64,000 nucleotides of DNA. Origin: Streptomyces sp. Isolate_45 (lineage in GTDB: Bacteria; Actinomycetota; Actinomycetes; Streptomycetales; Streptomycetaceae). The notes beneath the pieces are model-generated. The model was not told the DNA's origin. It did no database searches and was given only the letters and a program-made list of their open reading frames with translations. Shown here piece by piece: positions 26,101-33,858 of the stretch. The stretch spans positions 1 through 64,000 of the forward strand of contig NZ_JANFAK020000014.1 in the NCBI RefSeq assembly GCF_024721315.2, written 5' to 3'. How positions within the stretch are numbered: position 1 is the first letter of the stretch; each line of letters begins with the position of its first letter. A program made the translations under genes and the position numbers.

Positions 26101-26206
26101 ACGGATCTCGGCGCTGGTCGAGGAGATCAAGGCACTGCCCGCGGAGGTCGTCCCGGAGTGGCTGCTGCCGCAGGCGGAACGGACCGTGGCGAACCTGACG
26201 TCCTGA
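23111..26206 (+). CDS. Large TPR-repeat protein paired with HSP90-like ATPase
   Basis: This is a 1031-residue protein made largely of helix-turn-helix TPR-like repeats: alanine-rich 34-residue units, for example around 610-1000 (DHALALLNASAARSV, EAAREALEHAAEV, AAEQYLLAAELVKEW). The first 360 residues form a separate helical domain with conserved Cys (SDCHACETNSQG) that I do not recognise. A Pro/Ser/Thr linker lies near 375-395, and a His-rich patch (HGHGHDHDHD) lies near 560-572. GTG at 23111 overlaps the HSP90 stop; ATG at 23120 is an in-frame alternative. TPR proteins are classical HSP90 co-chaperones in eukaryotes, so a co-chaperone or adaptor role is the natural inference. A perfect 19-bp hairpin ends the unit. 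Confidence 0.85.
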   Translation: MNGMTAEEIRQALYENHGVPQGAARNAQAEALTAAAEACGDPDVFRQALITQIDAYEYSSERSRMVVPFARLLQEYDRDPGAFDASDAHSLFWRFKWVSGQIISTPDVPIAAVTGYLDDMEKRYRIAGYGERAVRQSEYFLADAIGDDERAERAMARWRAADRDAMSDCHACETNSQGSYWAGKGEDAKAIEVWEPVLNGGQTCMEEPHRVLARSLRPLLRLGRNDDARAHHLRGYRMARGKEGLLRAIGQHIEFCALTGNEARGVEILAEHGTHLRPLADVETQMDFYGGVLVLLRRLSELGHGADPTVPFAGAARTVDELHGILHAEALHIAERFDVRNGTTRVSERFLTRIAQTPLVDVLPLGVRSAALPQPTPASTSRSTHPSAPAAARSTGAPAAEAFAELVERARDARELGHPGSDALWDAVAVRADALPASEVEPLVAADVADHHALIAARAGTADAGPLLTAARDAYRALGHASRAALAELRLASVAAQAGAEPAEVRSLLTTAARSAGALDPADPRRTRRIALAELAAIRLEPYLRSVEAAREHADDTADHGHGHDHDHDAGTALLASALADFVTVHEETDASGKELSDVISEAEELLGRVALSQGDTDHALALLNASAARSVQAARPWLALDPLVLRAGVLRSLDRVEEAEEAAREALEHAAEVTDPEQQGIVRLTLADVLLRRPGGAAEAAEHSLTAAHWFDQAGLTADGGAQARLLLARAYAQDGRNADAAEVLQSTLPDLLEHGEGQAVAAREFLGDLLRELRESRPAAEQYLLAAELVKEWEDPRPQAGFAQSAADCLSDAGLVEEAVAAYRRSLELHRQAGGAVIAEVRILRSLAWLGLRERVDETSVAAARVRMDEAAGILEEALVADPQAPELRSELAQTWHQIAQVLDRQVSAQEQDEEGAAEDGAEDRGDAQEGASEGPGRLSADRIEALRLEEVALWERAAALYAELGTDYLQGRFQCLNNAAWTEQELGRPEAGAARISALVEEIKALPAEVVPEWLLPQAERTVANLTS

Positions 26207-26236
26207 CGCCCGGTGCGGGGCGTCAGGACGTCAGGT
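26193..26236. terminator. Perfect 19-bp hairpin overlapping the TPR stop codon
   Basis: Bases 26193-26211 are exactly complementary to 26218-26236, with a 6-base loop (ggtgcg). The left arm contains the stop codon of the TPR gene. There is no U-run, but the stem is strong enough to stop transcription. Direct repeats of gacgtcc/acgtcctc follow to about 26300. Confidence 0.85.
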
Positions 26237-26317
26237 GCGGGATGCCCAGACGCGCGGTGCGGGCCGCCCAGACGTCCTCACGTCCTCACGTCCTGACGCG
26301 AGACGCCTGACGCCGCA

Positions 26318-26363
26318 CCGGCCCCGGTCCGGACCGCTTCGCGCGGTACCGGACCGGGGCCGG
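26318..26363. terminator. Nested hairpin between convergent genes
   Basis: The outer arms ccggccccggtccgg (26318-26332) and ccggaccggggccgg (26349-26363) are perfect complements. Inside them, accgc/gcggt pair around ttcgc, so the stem is continuous with one bulge. It lies between the ends of the TPR gene and the LLM oxidoreductase gene and can serve both. Confidence 0.85.
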
Positions 26364-26395
26364 GCCGGTGCGGGGGCGTGTCGGTGTGCCGTCGG

Positions 26396-27298
26396 TCAGG
26401 CGTCCAGCTGCGCGAGCGCCTCGGTGGCGATCTGCTCGAAGACGGCCTCGTCCGCGGCGAAGTCCGAGTCGGGGATCGGTGCGTGGATGACGAGCTCGGT
26501 GAACCCCAGCTCACGGTGGCGGCCCGCGAAGTCGACGAAGGCGTCCACGGATTCCAGCATCGTGCTGCGCTCCGGGGTGAAGCCGGTCAGCAGCACCTTC
26601 TCGATGCTCTCGGACTCCCGCCCGATCTCCGCCAGAGCCTTCTCCAGCTTGCCCACCTGACCGCGGAGCGCCTCCAGCGACTGCTCTGGCGTGCCCTCGA
26701 ACACCTTCGGGTCACCGGCCGTCACCCAGGCCTGGCCCAGGCTCGCGGCGAGCTTCACCCCGCGCGGGCCGGTCGCGGCCACGGCGAAGGGAAGCCGGGG
26801 GCGCTGGACGCACCCGGGAATGTTGCGGGCCTCCTCGGCGGAGTAGAAGGTCCCGTGGTGAGTGACCGCGCCCTCGGTCAGCAGCCGGTCAAGCAGCGGT
26901 ACGAACTCCGCGAAGCGGTCGGCCCGCTCCCGGGGAGACCACTGCTCCTGCCCCAGCGCGACCGCGTCGAAGCCGTTGCCGCCGGCGCCGATACCCAGGG
27001 TGATGCGCCCACCGGAGATGTCATCCAGCGTCATGAGGTCCTTGGCGAGGGTCACCGGATGCCGGAAGTTCGGCGAGGTGACCAGCGTGCCCAGGCGGAT
27101 CGACTCGGTGGCGGCGGCCGCCGCGGTCAGGGTGGGCACCGCACCGAACCACGGGCCGTCGCGGAAGGTCCGCCAGCTCAGGTGGTCGTAGGTGTAGGCG
27201 GTGTGGAACCCGAGCCGCTCGGCCCGCTGCCACTGGTCGCGGCCGCCTTCATGCCAGCCGCGGACCGGGAGGATCACAGTGCTCAGACGCAAACTCAT
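26396..27298 (-). CDS. LLM-class flavin-dependent oxidoreductase
   Basis: The 300-residue TIM-barrel protein belongs to the luciferase-like family, probably the F420-dependent branch common in actinobacteria. Visible landmarks are YTYDHLSWRTF near the N-terminus, the long conserved RIRLGTLVTSPNFRHPV-type strand (SIRLGTLVTSPNFRHPVTLA), GRITLGIGAGGNGFDAVALG and GPRGVKLAASLGQAW. The start MSLRLST (ATG at 27296-27298) gives the usual N-terminus; longer versions would read into the parS-containing gap. It is transcribed towards the hairpin at 26318. Substrate and cofactor (F420 or FMN) cannot be told apart here. Confidence 0.88.
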   Translation of the reverse strand: MSLRLSTVILPVRGWHEGGRDQWQRAERLGFHTAYTYDHLSWRTFRDGPWFGAVPTLTAAAAATESIRLGTLVTSPNFRHPVTLAKDLMTLDDISGGRITLGIGAGGNGFDAVALGQEQWSPRERADRFAEFVPLLDRLLTEGAVTHHGTFYSAEEARNIPGCVQRPRLPFAVAATGPRGVKLAASLGQAWVTAGDPKVFEGTPEQSLEALRGQVGKLEKALAEIGRESESIEKVLLTGFTPERSTMLESVDAFVDFAGRHRELGFTELVIHAPIPDSDFAADEAVFEQIATEALAQLDA

Positions 27299-27378
27299 GC
27301 GTTCGAGCCTACGGCGACGCGTGCACCAACCGCACATCACGCACCGCCCGCCCCACCTCGAACCCGGGCGGGGTCCGC

Positions 27379-27425
27379 GTTTCACGTGAAACACCGGCGG
27401 AAAGTTCGTCGGTTTCACGTGAAAC
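27379..27425. other. Two perfect parS sites
   Basis: gtttcacgtgaaac occurs at 27379-27392 and 27412-27425, 33 bp apart. They lie in the divergent gap between the LLM and HAD phosphatase genes, so ParB binding could overlap both promoters. Confidence 0.93.
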
Positions 27426-27460
27426 ATCTCCAGCCGAACATGGTCGGACGGTAGGTGCAC

Positions 27461-28345
27461 ATGGGCGAAGATGGGTCCGTGACCTCGGCTCCCCAGCGCC
27501 CGGACGGGCCAACCCCAGCGACCCGGCTCATCGCCACCGATCTCGACGGCACCTTGCTGCGCGACGACAAATCCGTGTCGCCCCGCACGATCGCCGCCCT
27601 CGCCGCCGCCGAGGAAGCCGGGATCGAGGTCTTCTTCGTCACGGGCCGCCCGGCCCGCTGGATGGGCGTGGTCAGCGATCACGTGCACGGCCACGGTCTG
27701 GCGATCTGCGCGAACGGCGCCGCCGTCGTGGATCTTCGCGCCGGAGGAGAGTTCATCCAGGTCCGGGCACTGCCCCGGGCCACCGCTCTGACAGTGGTGA
27801 ACACCCTGCGCGCCGCCGCGCCCGGTACGTCCTTCGCCGTCGAGCTGACCACCGGCATCAACTACGAGCCGACGTACCCCCCGTTCTTCCAGGACCCGGG
27901 CGCCGCCGTGGCCACCGCCGAGAAGCTCTTGCGCGAGGAACTCGACGGCAGCTCGGCGCCGGTGCTGAAGGTGCTCGCACACCATGCCGAACTGGGTCCG
28001 GACGAGTTCCTGGCCCTGGCGCGCTCGGCTGCCGGCGCCTACGCGTCGATCACGCGCTCCAGCCCGACCTCCCTGCTGGAGGTCAGCGGGCTCGGCATCT
28101 CCAAGGCCAGCACCTTGGCGCTGTGCTGTGCCGAGCGCGGCATCACTCCCGCCGAGGTCGTCGCCTTCGGGGACATGCCGAACGACGTGGAGATGCTCCG
28201 CTGGGCGGGTACCTCGTACGCCATGGGCAACGCCCACCCGGATGTGATCGCCGCCGCGTCCGGCCGGACGGTCGCCAACAACGAGGACGGGGTCGCCGTG
28301 GTCATCGAGCGCATCCTCGCCGAACGCGCGACGCACCGGAACTAA
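27461..28345 (+). CDS. Cof-type HAD-superfamily phosphatase
   Basis: This 294-residue paralogue of the serS-linked phosphatase has [17 protein letters not shown] (motif I), FFVTGRPARWM (motif II), LGISKASTLALC (motif III Lys) and [13 protein letters not shown] (motif IV), with a type IIB cap between II and III. Small-molecule phosphates are the expected substrates. The ATG at 27461 is preceded by TAGGTG about 4 bases upstream, suggesting a leaderless transcript. In-frame GTGs at 27455 and 27479 are alternatives; the latter gives a product beginning VTSAPQRPDG. It is divergent from the LLM gene, and its end lies 20 bases from the histidine kinase stop, tail to tail. Confidence 0.85.
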   Translation: MGEDGSVTSAPQRPDGPTPATRLIATDLDGTLLRDDKSVSPRTIAALAAAEEAGIEVFFVTGRPARWMGVVSDHVHGHGLAICANGAAVVDLRAGGEFIQVRALPRATALTVVNTLRAAAPGTSFAVELTTGINYEPTYPPFFQDPGAAVATAEKLLREELDGSSAPVLKVLAHHAELGPDEFLALARSAAGAYASITRSSPTSLLEVSGLGISKASTLALCCAERGITPAEVVAFGDMPNDVEMLRWAGTSYAMGNAHPDVIAAASGRTVANNEDGVAVVIERILAERATHRN

Positions 28346-28365
28346 CGCCTCGAAACTCCGTCGCG

Positions 28366-30102
28366 TCAGAGCGGGGCCTCCCACACGAGGGTGGTCCCGC
28401 CCCCGTCCTCCCCGATGCCCGGACCGTACGAGCTCGCGCCGCCCAACGACTCGGCCCGTCGACGCAGGTTCCGCAGTCCGCTGCGGCGGCCACCCTCCGG
28501 AATGCCCACCCCGTCGTCGGCGACCTCCAGCCGTACTGCGGGGCGCCCGTCGGCCAGGGTGACGGTCGAGTCGAGGACCACCTCGATCCGGGACGCCTCC
28601 GAGTGTCGGAACGCGTTGGACAGGGCCTCGCGCAGGGCGGCGATCAGGTTCTTGCCGACGAGTTCGCCGACGACCGCGTCGATCGGGCCGAGGAAGCGGT
28701 GGGCCGGCTTGAAGCCCAGCGGCACGGCGGCCATGTTGATCTCCCGTAGCACCCGGGTGCGCAGGCCGGACGGGGCCTCCGCCGGTCCCTGCTGGAGCGC
28801 GAAGATCGCGGTGCGGATCTCCTGGATCGTCACGTCCAGCTCGTCCACGGCCTTGCCCACTCCGTCGCGGACCTCCGGGACGATCGACCTGCGCTGCGCG
28901 CCTTCCAGCATCATCCCCGTCGCGAACAGCCGCTGGATCACGAGGTCGTGCAGGTCACGGGCGATCCGGTCGCGGTCCTCGAACACCGCGAGACGCTCCC
29001 GGTCACGCTGCGCCTCGGCCATCATCAGCGCCAGGGCAGCCTGCGAGGCGAACTGCGTGGCCAGGGTCCGCTCCGCTTCGGTGAACGGCCTCTGGCCACG
29101 GGCGCGCGGGGTCACCAGCGCGCCCAGCACCCGCCCGCCGCTGTGCAGCGGCAGCATCATGCACGGGCCGTACTGGCTGGTCAGCCTGCCGATCATGCGG
29201 GGGTCACCGGCCGCGTCATCGACGAACACCGGCTCGCCCTCCAGCAGTCGTCCCACCACCGGGCTTTCGGCGGGGATCACCACGCCCAGCGAGGTGGCCG
29301 GGTTCTCGGCCGAGACGGCGACGATCTCCATCCCGCCCTCCTCCGCCGGCAGCATCACGATCCCGGCGGCGGAGTCGGCCAGCCTGCGGGCCTGTTCGGC
29401 CACGACCGAGAGGGCGTCGTCCGCGTCCCCGCCGGAGAGGAGGGCAGTGGTGACGGCCACCGAACCGTCGATCCACCGCTCGCGCTGGGTGGCGGCCTCG
29501 TACAGGCGGGCGTTGCCGATCGCGATGCCCGCCTCGGTGGCCAGTACCCGGACCATGTGGACGTCGTAGTCGTTGAAGTCGACGCCGCCGTTCTTCTCGG
29601 CGAGGTACAGATTGCCGAAGATCTCCCCCTGCACCCGGATCGGGACGCCGAGGAAGGTCTTCATGGGCGGATGGTGCGCCGGGAAACCCGCCGACCGCGG
29701 GTCCTTCGTCAGGTCGGCGAGCTGGACCGTGTCGGGATGCGAGATGAGCGCGCCGAGCAGACCCCGCTTGCCGTCCGGGCGGTGTCCGATCCTCCGGGCC
29801 GTTTCCTTGCTGATGCCGAAGGTGACGAAGTCCGAGAGACCGCGTCCCTCCGTGTCGACGACCCCGATCGCGGCGTACCGGGCGTCCGCGAGCTCGGCAG
29901 CCGTCTCGCAGATCCGGTCGAGCGTGGAGTGCAGTTCGAGACCGGTACCGACCGAGCGCATGGCCTCCAGCAGTTGCGGCACCCGAGCGGTCAGCTCGGT
30001 GGACAGCCCCTGCAGACTCCGGGTGGCCTGGGTGGCGGCCTCCAGCGGGTCCGGTGTTCCGCGGGTCGGTTCCGGTGTTTCCTGAGACTCCTGGGCTGAC
30101 AT
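28366..30102 (-). CDS. Sensor histidine kinase with two GAF domains (DevS-like)
   Basis: The 578-residue protein has two GAF domains (about 50-200 and 212-355), a HisKA_3 dimerisation segment with phospho-acceptor His in RDLHDLVIQRLFATGM (about 382), and an HATPase domain ending in DDGVGIPEGG and SGLRNLRRRAESLGG. It has the layout of the Mycobacterium redox/oxygen sensor DevS (DosS), but I cannot confirm the haem-binding His. There is no membrane segment, so it senses a cytoplasmic signal. No response regulator is adjacent. Start MSAQES (ATG at 30100-30102) is chosen over an upstream ATG at 30162. The divergent cyd cluster next to it makes a link with respiration attractive but unproven. Confidence 0.9.
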   Translation of the reverse strand: MSAQESQETPEPTRGTPDPLEAATQATRSLQGLSTELTARVPQLLEAMRSVGTGLELHSTLDRICETAAELADARYAAIGVVDTEGRGLSDFVTFGISKETARRIGHRPDGKRGLLGALISHPDTVQLADLTKDPRSAGFPAHHPPMKTFLGVPIRVQGEIFGNLYLAEKNGGVDFNDYDVHMVRVLATEAGIAIGNARLYEAATQRERWIDGSVAVTTALLSGGDADDALSVVAEQARRLADSAAGIVMLPAEEGGMEIVAVSAENPATSLGVVIPAESPVVGRLLEGEPVFVDDAAGDPRMIGRLTSQYGPCMMLPLHSGGRVLGALVTPRARGQRPFTEAERTLATQFASQAALALMMAEAQRDRERLAVFEDRDRIARDLHDLVIQRLFATGMMLEGAQRRSIVPEVRDGVGKAVDELDVTIQEIRTAIFALQQGPAEAPSGLRTRVLREINMAAVPLGFKPAHRFLGPIDAVVGELVGKNLIAALREALSNAFRHSEASRIEVVLDSTVTLADGRPAVRLEVADDGVGIPEGGRRSGLRNLRRRAESLGGASSYGPGIGEDGGGTTLVWEAPL

Positions 30103-30228
30103 GCCCTTGAGCCTAGTTAGTCCCCTTTGGTGGGGAAAGTCGCAGCGTTCGGAACGCGCCAAGCGGTCAGCGTCGGACCGGCGTCAGACGGGCACCGGAC
30201 CGGCGCCGGCGAAGCCGCCGGAACCGCC

Positions 30229-33200
30229 TCAGCCGCGACCGGCCCGCAATCCGTCGGCTTCCCGCTCCCGGTCCAGGAGCGTGCGCAGCGGTCCTTCGAC
30301 GCCGGCCAGCTCCGCGTACGCGCCGCGCTGTACGACGGCCCCCCGGTCCAGGACCAGCACCTCGTCGACGGCCTCCAGTCCGGCGAGCCGGTGCGTGATC
30401 AGTACGGTGGTCCGGCCCTCGGTCGCGGCCAGCAGGTCCGCGGTCAAGGCGTCCGCGGTCGCGAGGTCCAGGTGCTCGGCGGGCTCGTCCAGGACCAGCA
30501 CCGGGAAGTCCGCGAGCAGCGCCCGGGCCAGGGCCAACCGCTGTCGCTGACCGCCCGAGATCCGCTCCCCGTGTTCACCGACCAGGGTGTCCGGACCGTC
30601 CGGAAGCCCGTCGACCCACTCCAGCAGCCGGGCCGCCGCCAATGCCTCGCGCAGTTCGGCCTCGCTCGCCCCGGTACGGGCGAGCCGCAGGTTCTCACGT
30701 ACGGAACTGTCGAACAGGTGGGCGTCCTGGGCGCACAGTCCCACCGTGCGGCGGACGTCGTCGCCGTCGAGGGCCCGTACGTCGATCCCGCCCAGGGTGT
30801 ACGTACCGTCGCTCGGGTCCAGGAACCGCAGCAGCACCTGCGCCAGCGTGGTCTTGCCCGAACCGGAGGGCCCGACCACGGCGATGCGCCGGCCCGCTTC
30901 CAGCGTCAGGTCCATCCCGTGCAGGGCGTCCCGTTCCTGCCCGGGGTGGCGTGCGGCGAGGCCGGTCAGTCGCAGGGGGAAGGGCGAGGCCGGTGCCGCC
31001 AGGGGTTCGGCCGGTTCGATCACGGGCACCGGGGCGTCGAGGACCTCGTAGACCCGCTCTGCGCTCCGACGGACACGCTGGCGGTACTGGACCGCGAGCG
31101 GAAGTCCGCTGACCGCCTCGAACGCGGCGAGGGGGGTCAGTACGACCACCGCCATGGCCACCCCGGAAAGCCGTCCCCCGGCGACGGCGGCGGCACCGGC
31201 GAGCGCGGCGAACACCACGGTCAGCCCGCAGACCAGCGCGGACAGCCCGCCGCCGAGCCCGGTGGCGAAGGCGCCGCGCGAGGCGATCCGGGTCAGTGCC
31301 CCGTCGCTCTCCCGCACCCGGCCCTTGCGCCCGGCCAGGGCCCCGGCGACGGTGAGTTCGGCCGTACCCGTGAGCAGATCGGCGGCCCGGGTGGCGAGCT
31401 CGCCCCGTGCCGGCGCCAGCCGCCGCTCCGCGCGCCGCGCGCAGGCACCGCTGATCAGCGGCACGACGACGCCGGCCGCGAGCAGGCCCACCGCCAGGAC
31501 CGCGCCGGCCTCGGGCAGCAGCCAGGCGGTGAACGCCACCGAGCCGGTTCCGACGAGCACCGCGGTGCCGACCGGGAGCAGCCAACGCAGCCAATAGTCC
31601 TGAAGGGCGTCGGCGTCGGCCACGAGCCGGGACAGCAGGTCCCCGCGCCGCTGCTCGCGCAGCCCGGCGGGGGCGATCAGCTCCAGCCGGCGGTACACGG
31701 AGACCCGCAGGTCGGCCAGCATCCGCAGGACGGCGTCGTGCGAGACGAGCCGCTCGGCGTAGCGGAACACGGCCCGGCCCAGACCGAAGGCCCGCGTCGC
31801 CGTGACGGCGACCATCAGGTAGAGCACCGGCGGCTGTTCGGAGGCACGCGAGATGAGCCACCCGGACACGGCCAACAACCCGACGCCGCACCCGACGGCG
31901 AGTGCCCCGAGCAGCAGCCCGAGCCGGAACCGTCCCTGCCAGGCGGCGGCCGCGGCCCGCACCCGGCTCAGCGGATCGCCGCCACCCGTCCTGGTAGGGC
32001 CCCCCGCTGCGACCCGTTCGGAGGTGGGCCCGAGGATCCATTCCCCGGGGTCCGCCACCGGTGCCTGGGCCCGCGGCGGCGCGGCCTCGGACCCCGCGAT
32101 CCCGGCGGCCGGGGCCACGGACCCGGCGGCAGGGCCAGCAGGCCCCGCAGTCCCGGGAGTGCCCTCACCTACCGCCACCACCCGGTCGGCCACGGCCAGC
32201 AGCGCCGGGCGGTGCACCACCAGCAGCACGGTCCGGCCCACCGCGAGGCGGCGTACGGCGTCCACGACGGCCGCCTCCGTCTCCCCGTCGAGGGCCGCCG
32301 TCGGTTCGTCCAGCAGCAGCACCGGACGGTCGGCGAGGAACGCCCGTGCCAGTGCGAGGCGCTGCCGCTGTCCCGCCGACAGGCCGACGCCGCCCTCACC
32401 CAGCGACGTACGGATCCCGCCCGGCAGCGCGGCCACGAACTCCCAGGCCCCGGCGTCCCGGAGCGCCGATTCCACGTCCTCGTCGCAGGCCCCGGGCCGA
32501 GCCAGCCGTACGTTCTCGGCGATGCTCCCCGCGAAGAGGTGCGGCCGCTGCGGCACCCACGCGATCCTCTCCCGCCACTCTTCCAGGGACAGCTCCGCCT
32601 GGTCGACGGCGCCGATCCGCACCCGTCCGGCCGTCGGCGTGACGAAGCCCAGCAGCACGTTCAGCAGCGTGGACTTGCCCGCGCCGCTGGGCCCGGTGAG
32701 GGCGACGCACTCGCCGGGCTCCACCACCAGGGACACGGGACCGGGCGAGCTCGCGCTCCGGCCCTCGTAGCGCACCTCGACTCCGTCGAACTCGATCCGC
32801 AGCCCCGAGTCCGGCACCCGGACGCCGCCGCCCGTCGCGGGCGGCTCGGTCTCCAGCACCTCGAAGATCTCTTCCGCCGCGGCCAGGCCCTCGGCGGCCG
32901 CGTGGTACTGAGCCCCCACCTGCCGCAGGGGCAGGTAGGCCTCCGGCGCCAGGATCAGGATGACCAGTCCGGTGTAGAGGTCGAGTTCGCCGTGGACGAG
33001 CCGCATGCCGATGGTCACCGCGACGAGGGCGACCGACAGCGTGGCGAGCAGTTCCAGCGCGAACGAGGAGAGGAAGGCGATGCGCAGCGTGCGCATCGTG
33101 GCTTGGCGGTAGTCATCGGTGATCTTGCGGATCGACTCGGCCTGGGCCTTGGCCCGTCCGAAGACCTTCAGCGTCGGAAGTCCGGCCACCACGTCCAGGA

Positions 33201-33798
33201 AGTGTCCCGACAGCCGCGACAGCAGCCGCCACTGTCGGTCCATCCGGGACTGGGTGGCCATGCCGATCAGGATCATGAAGAGGGGGATCAGCGGCAGGGT
33301 GACCACGATGATGGCCGCCGATACCCAGTCCTCCGTGACGATCCGGGCGAGGACCGCCACCGGTACGACGACGGCGAGCCCGAGCTGGGGCAGGTAGCGG
33401 GCGAAGTAGTCGTCGAGGGCGTCCACTCCCCGGGTGGCCAGGGCCACCAGCGACCCGGTCCGCCGGCTGTCGGTGGCGCCGGGCCCCAGGTCGGCTGCGC
33501 GGTCCAGCAGCCGCACCCGCAGCTCGGACTTGACCGCCGCCCCGGCACGGTGCGCGGCCAGTTCCGTGAGCCAGGCGACCAGACCGCGTCCGAGGGCCAC
33601 CGCTGCGAGGAGGAGCAGCGGGATGCGCAGCTCACCGGCGCCGAGCCCCTGTTCGAAAGCGCCGACCACGATCTCGGCGATGAGCATCGCCTGACCGACG
33701 ACCAGCCCCGCTCCGGCGAGCCCGAGGAGCACCACCGCTCCCAGGAAGAGGCGGGTGGATCGGGCGTACCGCAGCAGGCGCGGGTCGATCGGTTTCAC
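30229..33798 (-). CDS. cydCD: CydD-CydC fusion, ABC exporter for thiols needed for cytochrome bd
   Basis: This 1189-residue polypeptide fuses the CydD and CydC halves, each with six helices and an ATPase, as in Streptomyces. Walker A motifs are GPSGAGKSTLLN (about 370) and GPSGSGKTTLAQ (about 975). Signatures are LSAGQRQRLALARAF and ISGGQRQRLALARAL. A low-complexity AAGPAGP linker joins the halves near 555-610. It exports reduced thiols (glutathione and cysteine in E. coli) needed to assemble the bd oxidase haem sites. The ATG at 33807 lies next to GAGGAG with no spacing, and its codons 2-5 (FHVK) come from a parS site. The GTG at 33796-33798 sits 9 bases after GAGGAG, so I prefer it. It is last in the cydA-cydB-cydCD unit. 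Confidence 0.95.
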   Translation of the reverse strand: MKPIDPRLLRYARSTRLFLGAVVLLGLAGAGLVVGQAMLIAEIVVGAFEQGLGAGELRIPLLLLAAVALGRGLVAWLTELAAHRAGAAVKSELRVRLLDRAADLGPGATDSRRTGSLVALATRGVDALDDYFARYLPQLGLAVVVPVAVLARIVTEDWVSAAIIVVTLPLIPLFMILIGMATQSRMDRQWRLLSRLSGHFLDVVAGLPTLKVFGRAKAQAESIRKITDDYRQATMRTLRIAFLSSFALELLATLSVALVAVTIGMRLVHGELDLYTGLVILILAPEAYLPLRQVGAQYHAAAEGLAAAEEIFEVLETEPPATGGGVRVPDSGLRIEFDGVEVRYEGRSASSPGPVSLVVEPGECVALTGPSGAGKSTLLNVLLGFVTPTAGRVRIGAVDQAELSLEEWRERIAWVPQRPHLFAGSIAENVRLARPGACDEDVESALRDAGAWEFVAALPGGIRTSLGEGGVGLSAGQRQRLALARAFLADRPVLLLDEPTAALDGETEAAVVDAVRRLAVGRTVLLVVHRPALLAVADRVVAVGEGTPGTAGPAGPAAGSVAPAAGIAGSEAAPPRAQAPVADPGEWILGPTSERVAAGGPTRTGGGDPLSRVRAAAAAWQGRFRLGLLLGALAVGCGVGLLAVSGWLISRASEQPPVLYLMVAVTATRAFGLGRAVFRYAERLVSHDAVLRMLADLRVSVYRRLELIAPAGLREQRRGDLLSRLVADADALQDYWLRWLLPVGTAVLVGTGSVAFTAWLLPEAGAVLAVGLLAAGVVVPLISGACARRAERRLAPARGELATRAADLLTGTAELTVAGALAGRKGRVRESDGALTRIASRGAFATGLGGGLSALVCGLTVVFAALAGAAAVAGGRLSGVAMAVVVLTPLAAFEAVSGLPLAVQYRQRVRRSAERVYEVLDAPVPVIEPAEPLAAPASPFPLRLTGLAARHPGQERDALHGMDLTLEAGRRIAVVGPSGSGKTTLAQVLLRFLDPSDGTYTLGGIDVRALDGDDVRRTVGLCAQDAHLFDSSVRENLRLARTGASEAELREALAAARLLEWVDGLPDGPDTLVGEHGERISGGQRQRLALARALLADFPVLVLDEPAEHLDLATADALTADLLAATEGRTTVLITHRLAGLEAVDEVLVLDRGAVVQRGAYAELAGVEGPLRTLLDREREADGLRAGRG

Positions 33799-33805
33799 GT
33801 GAAAC
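33792..33805. other. parS site overlapping the cydCD start
   Basis: A perfect gtttcacgtgaaac sits across the start of cydCD and in the gap to cydB. ParB bound here could block ribosome access only indirectly, by affecting transcription, since the site is DNA. It is the only lone parS in the window. Confidence 0.92.
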
Positions 33806-33858
33806 ATCTCCTCGGCAGGGTCGAGCAGGAGAGTCGGGCATCGGAGGGAGCGGGTGCC

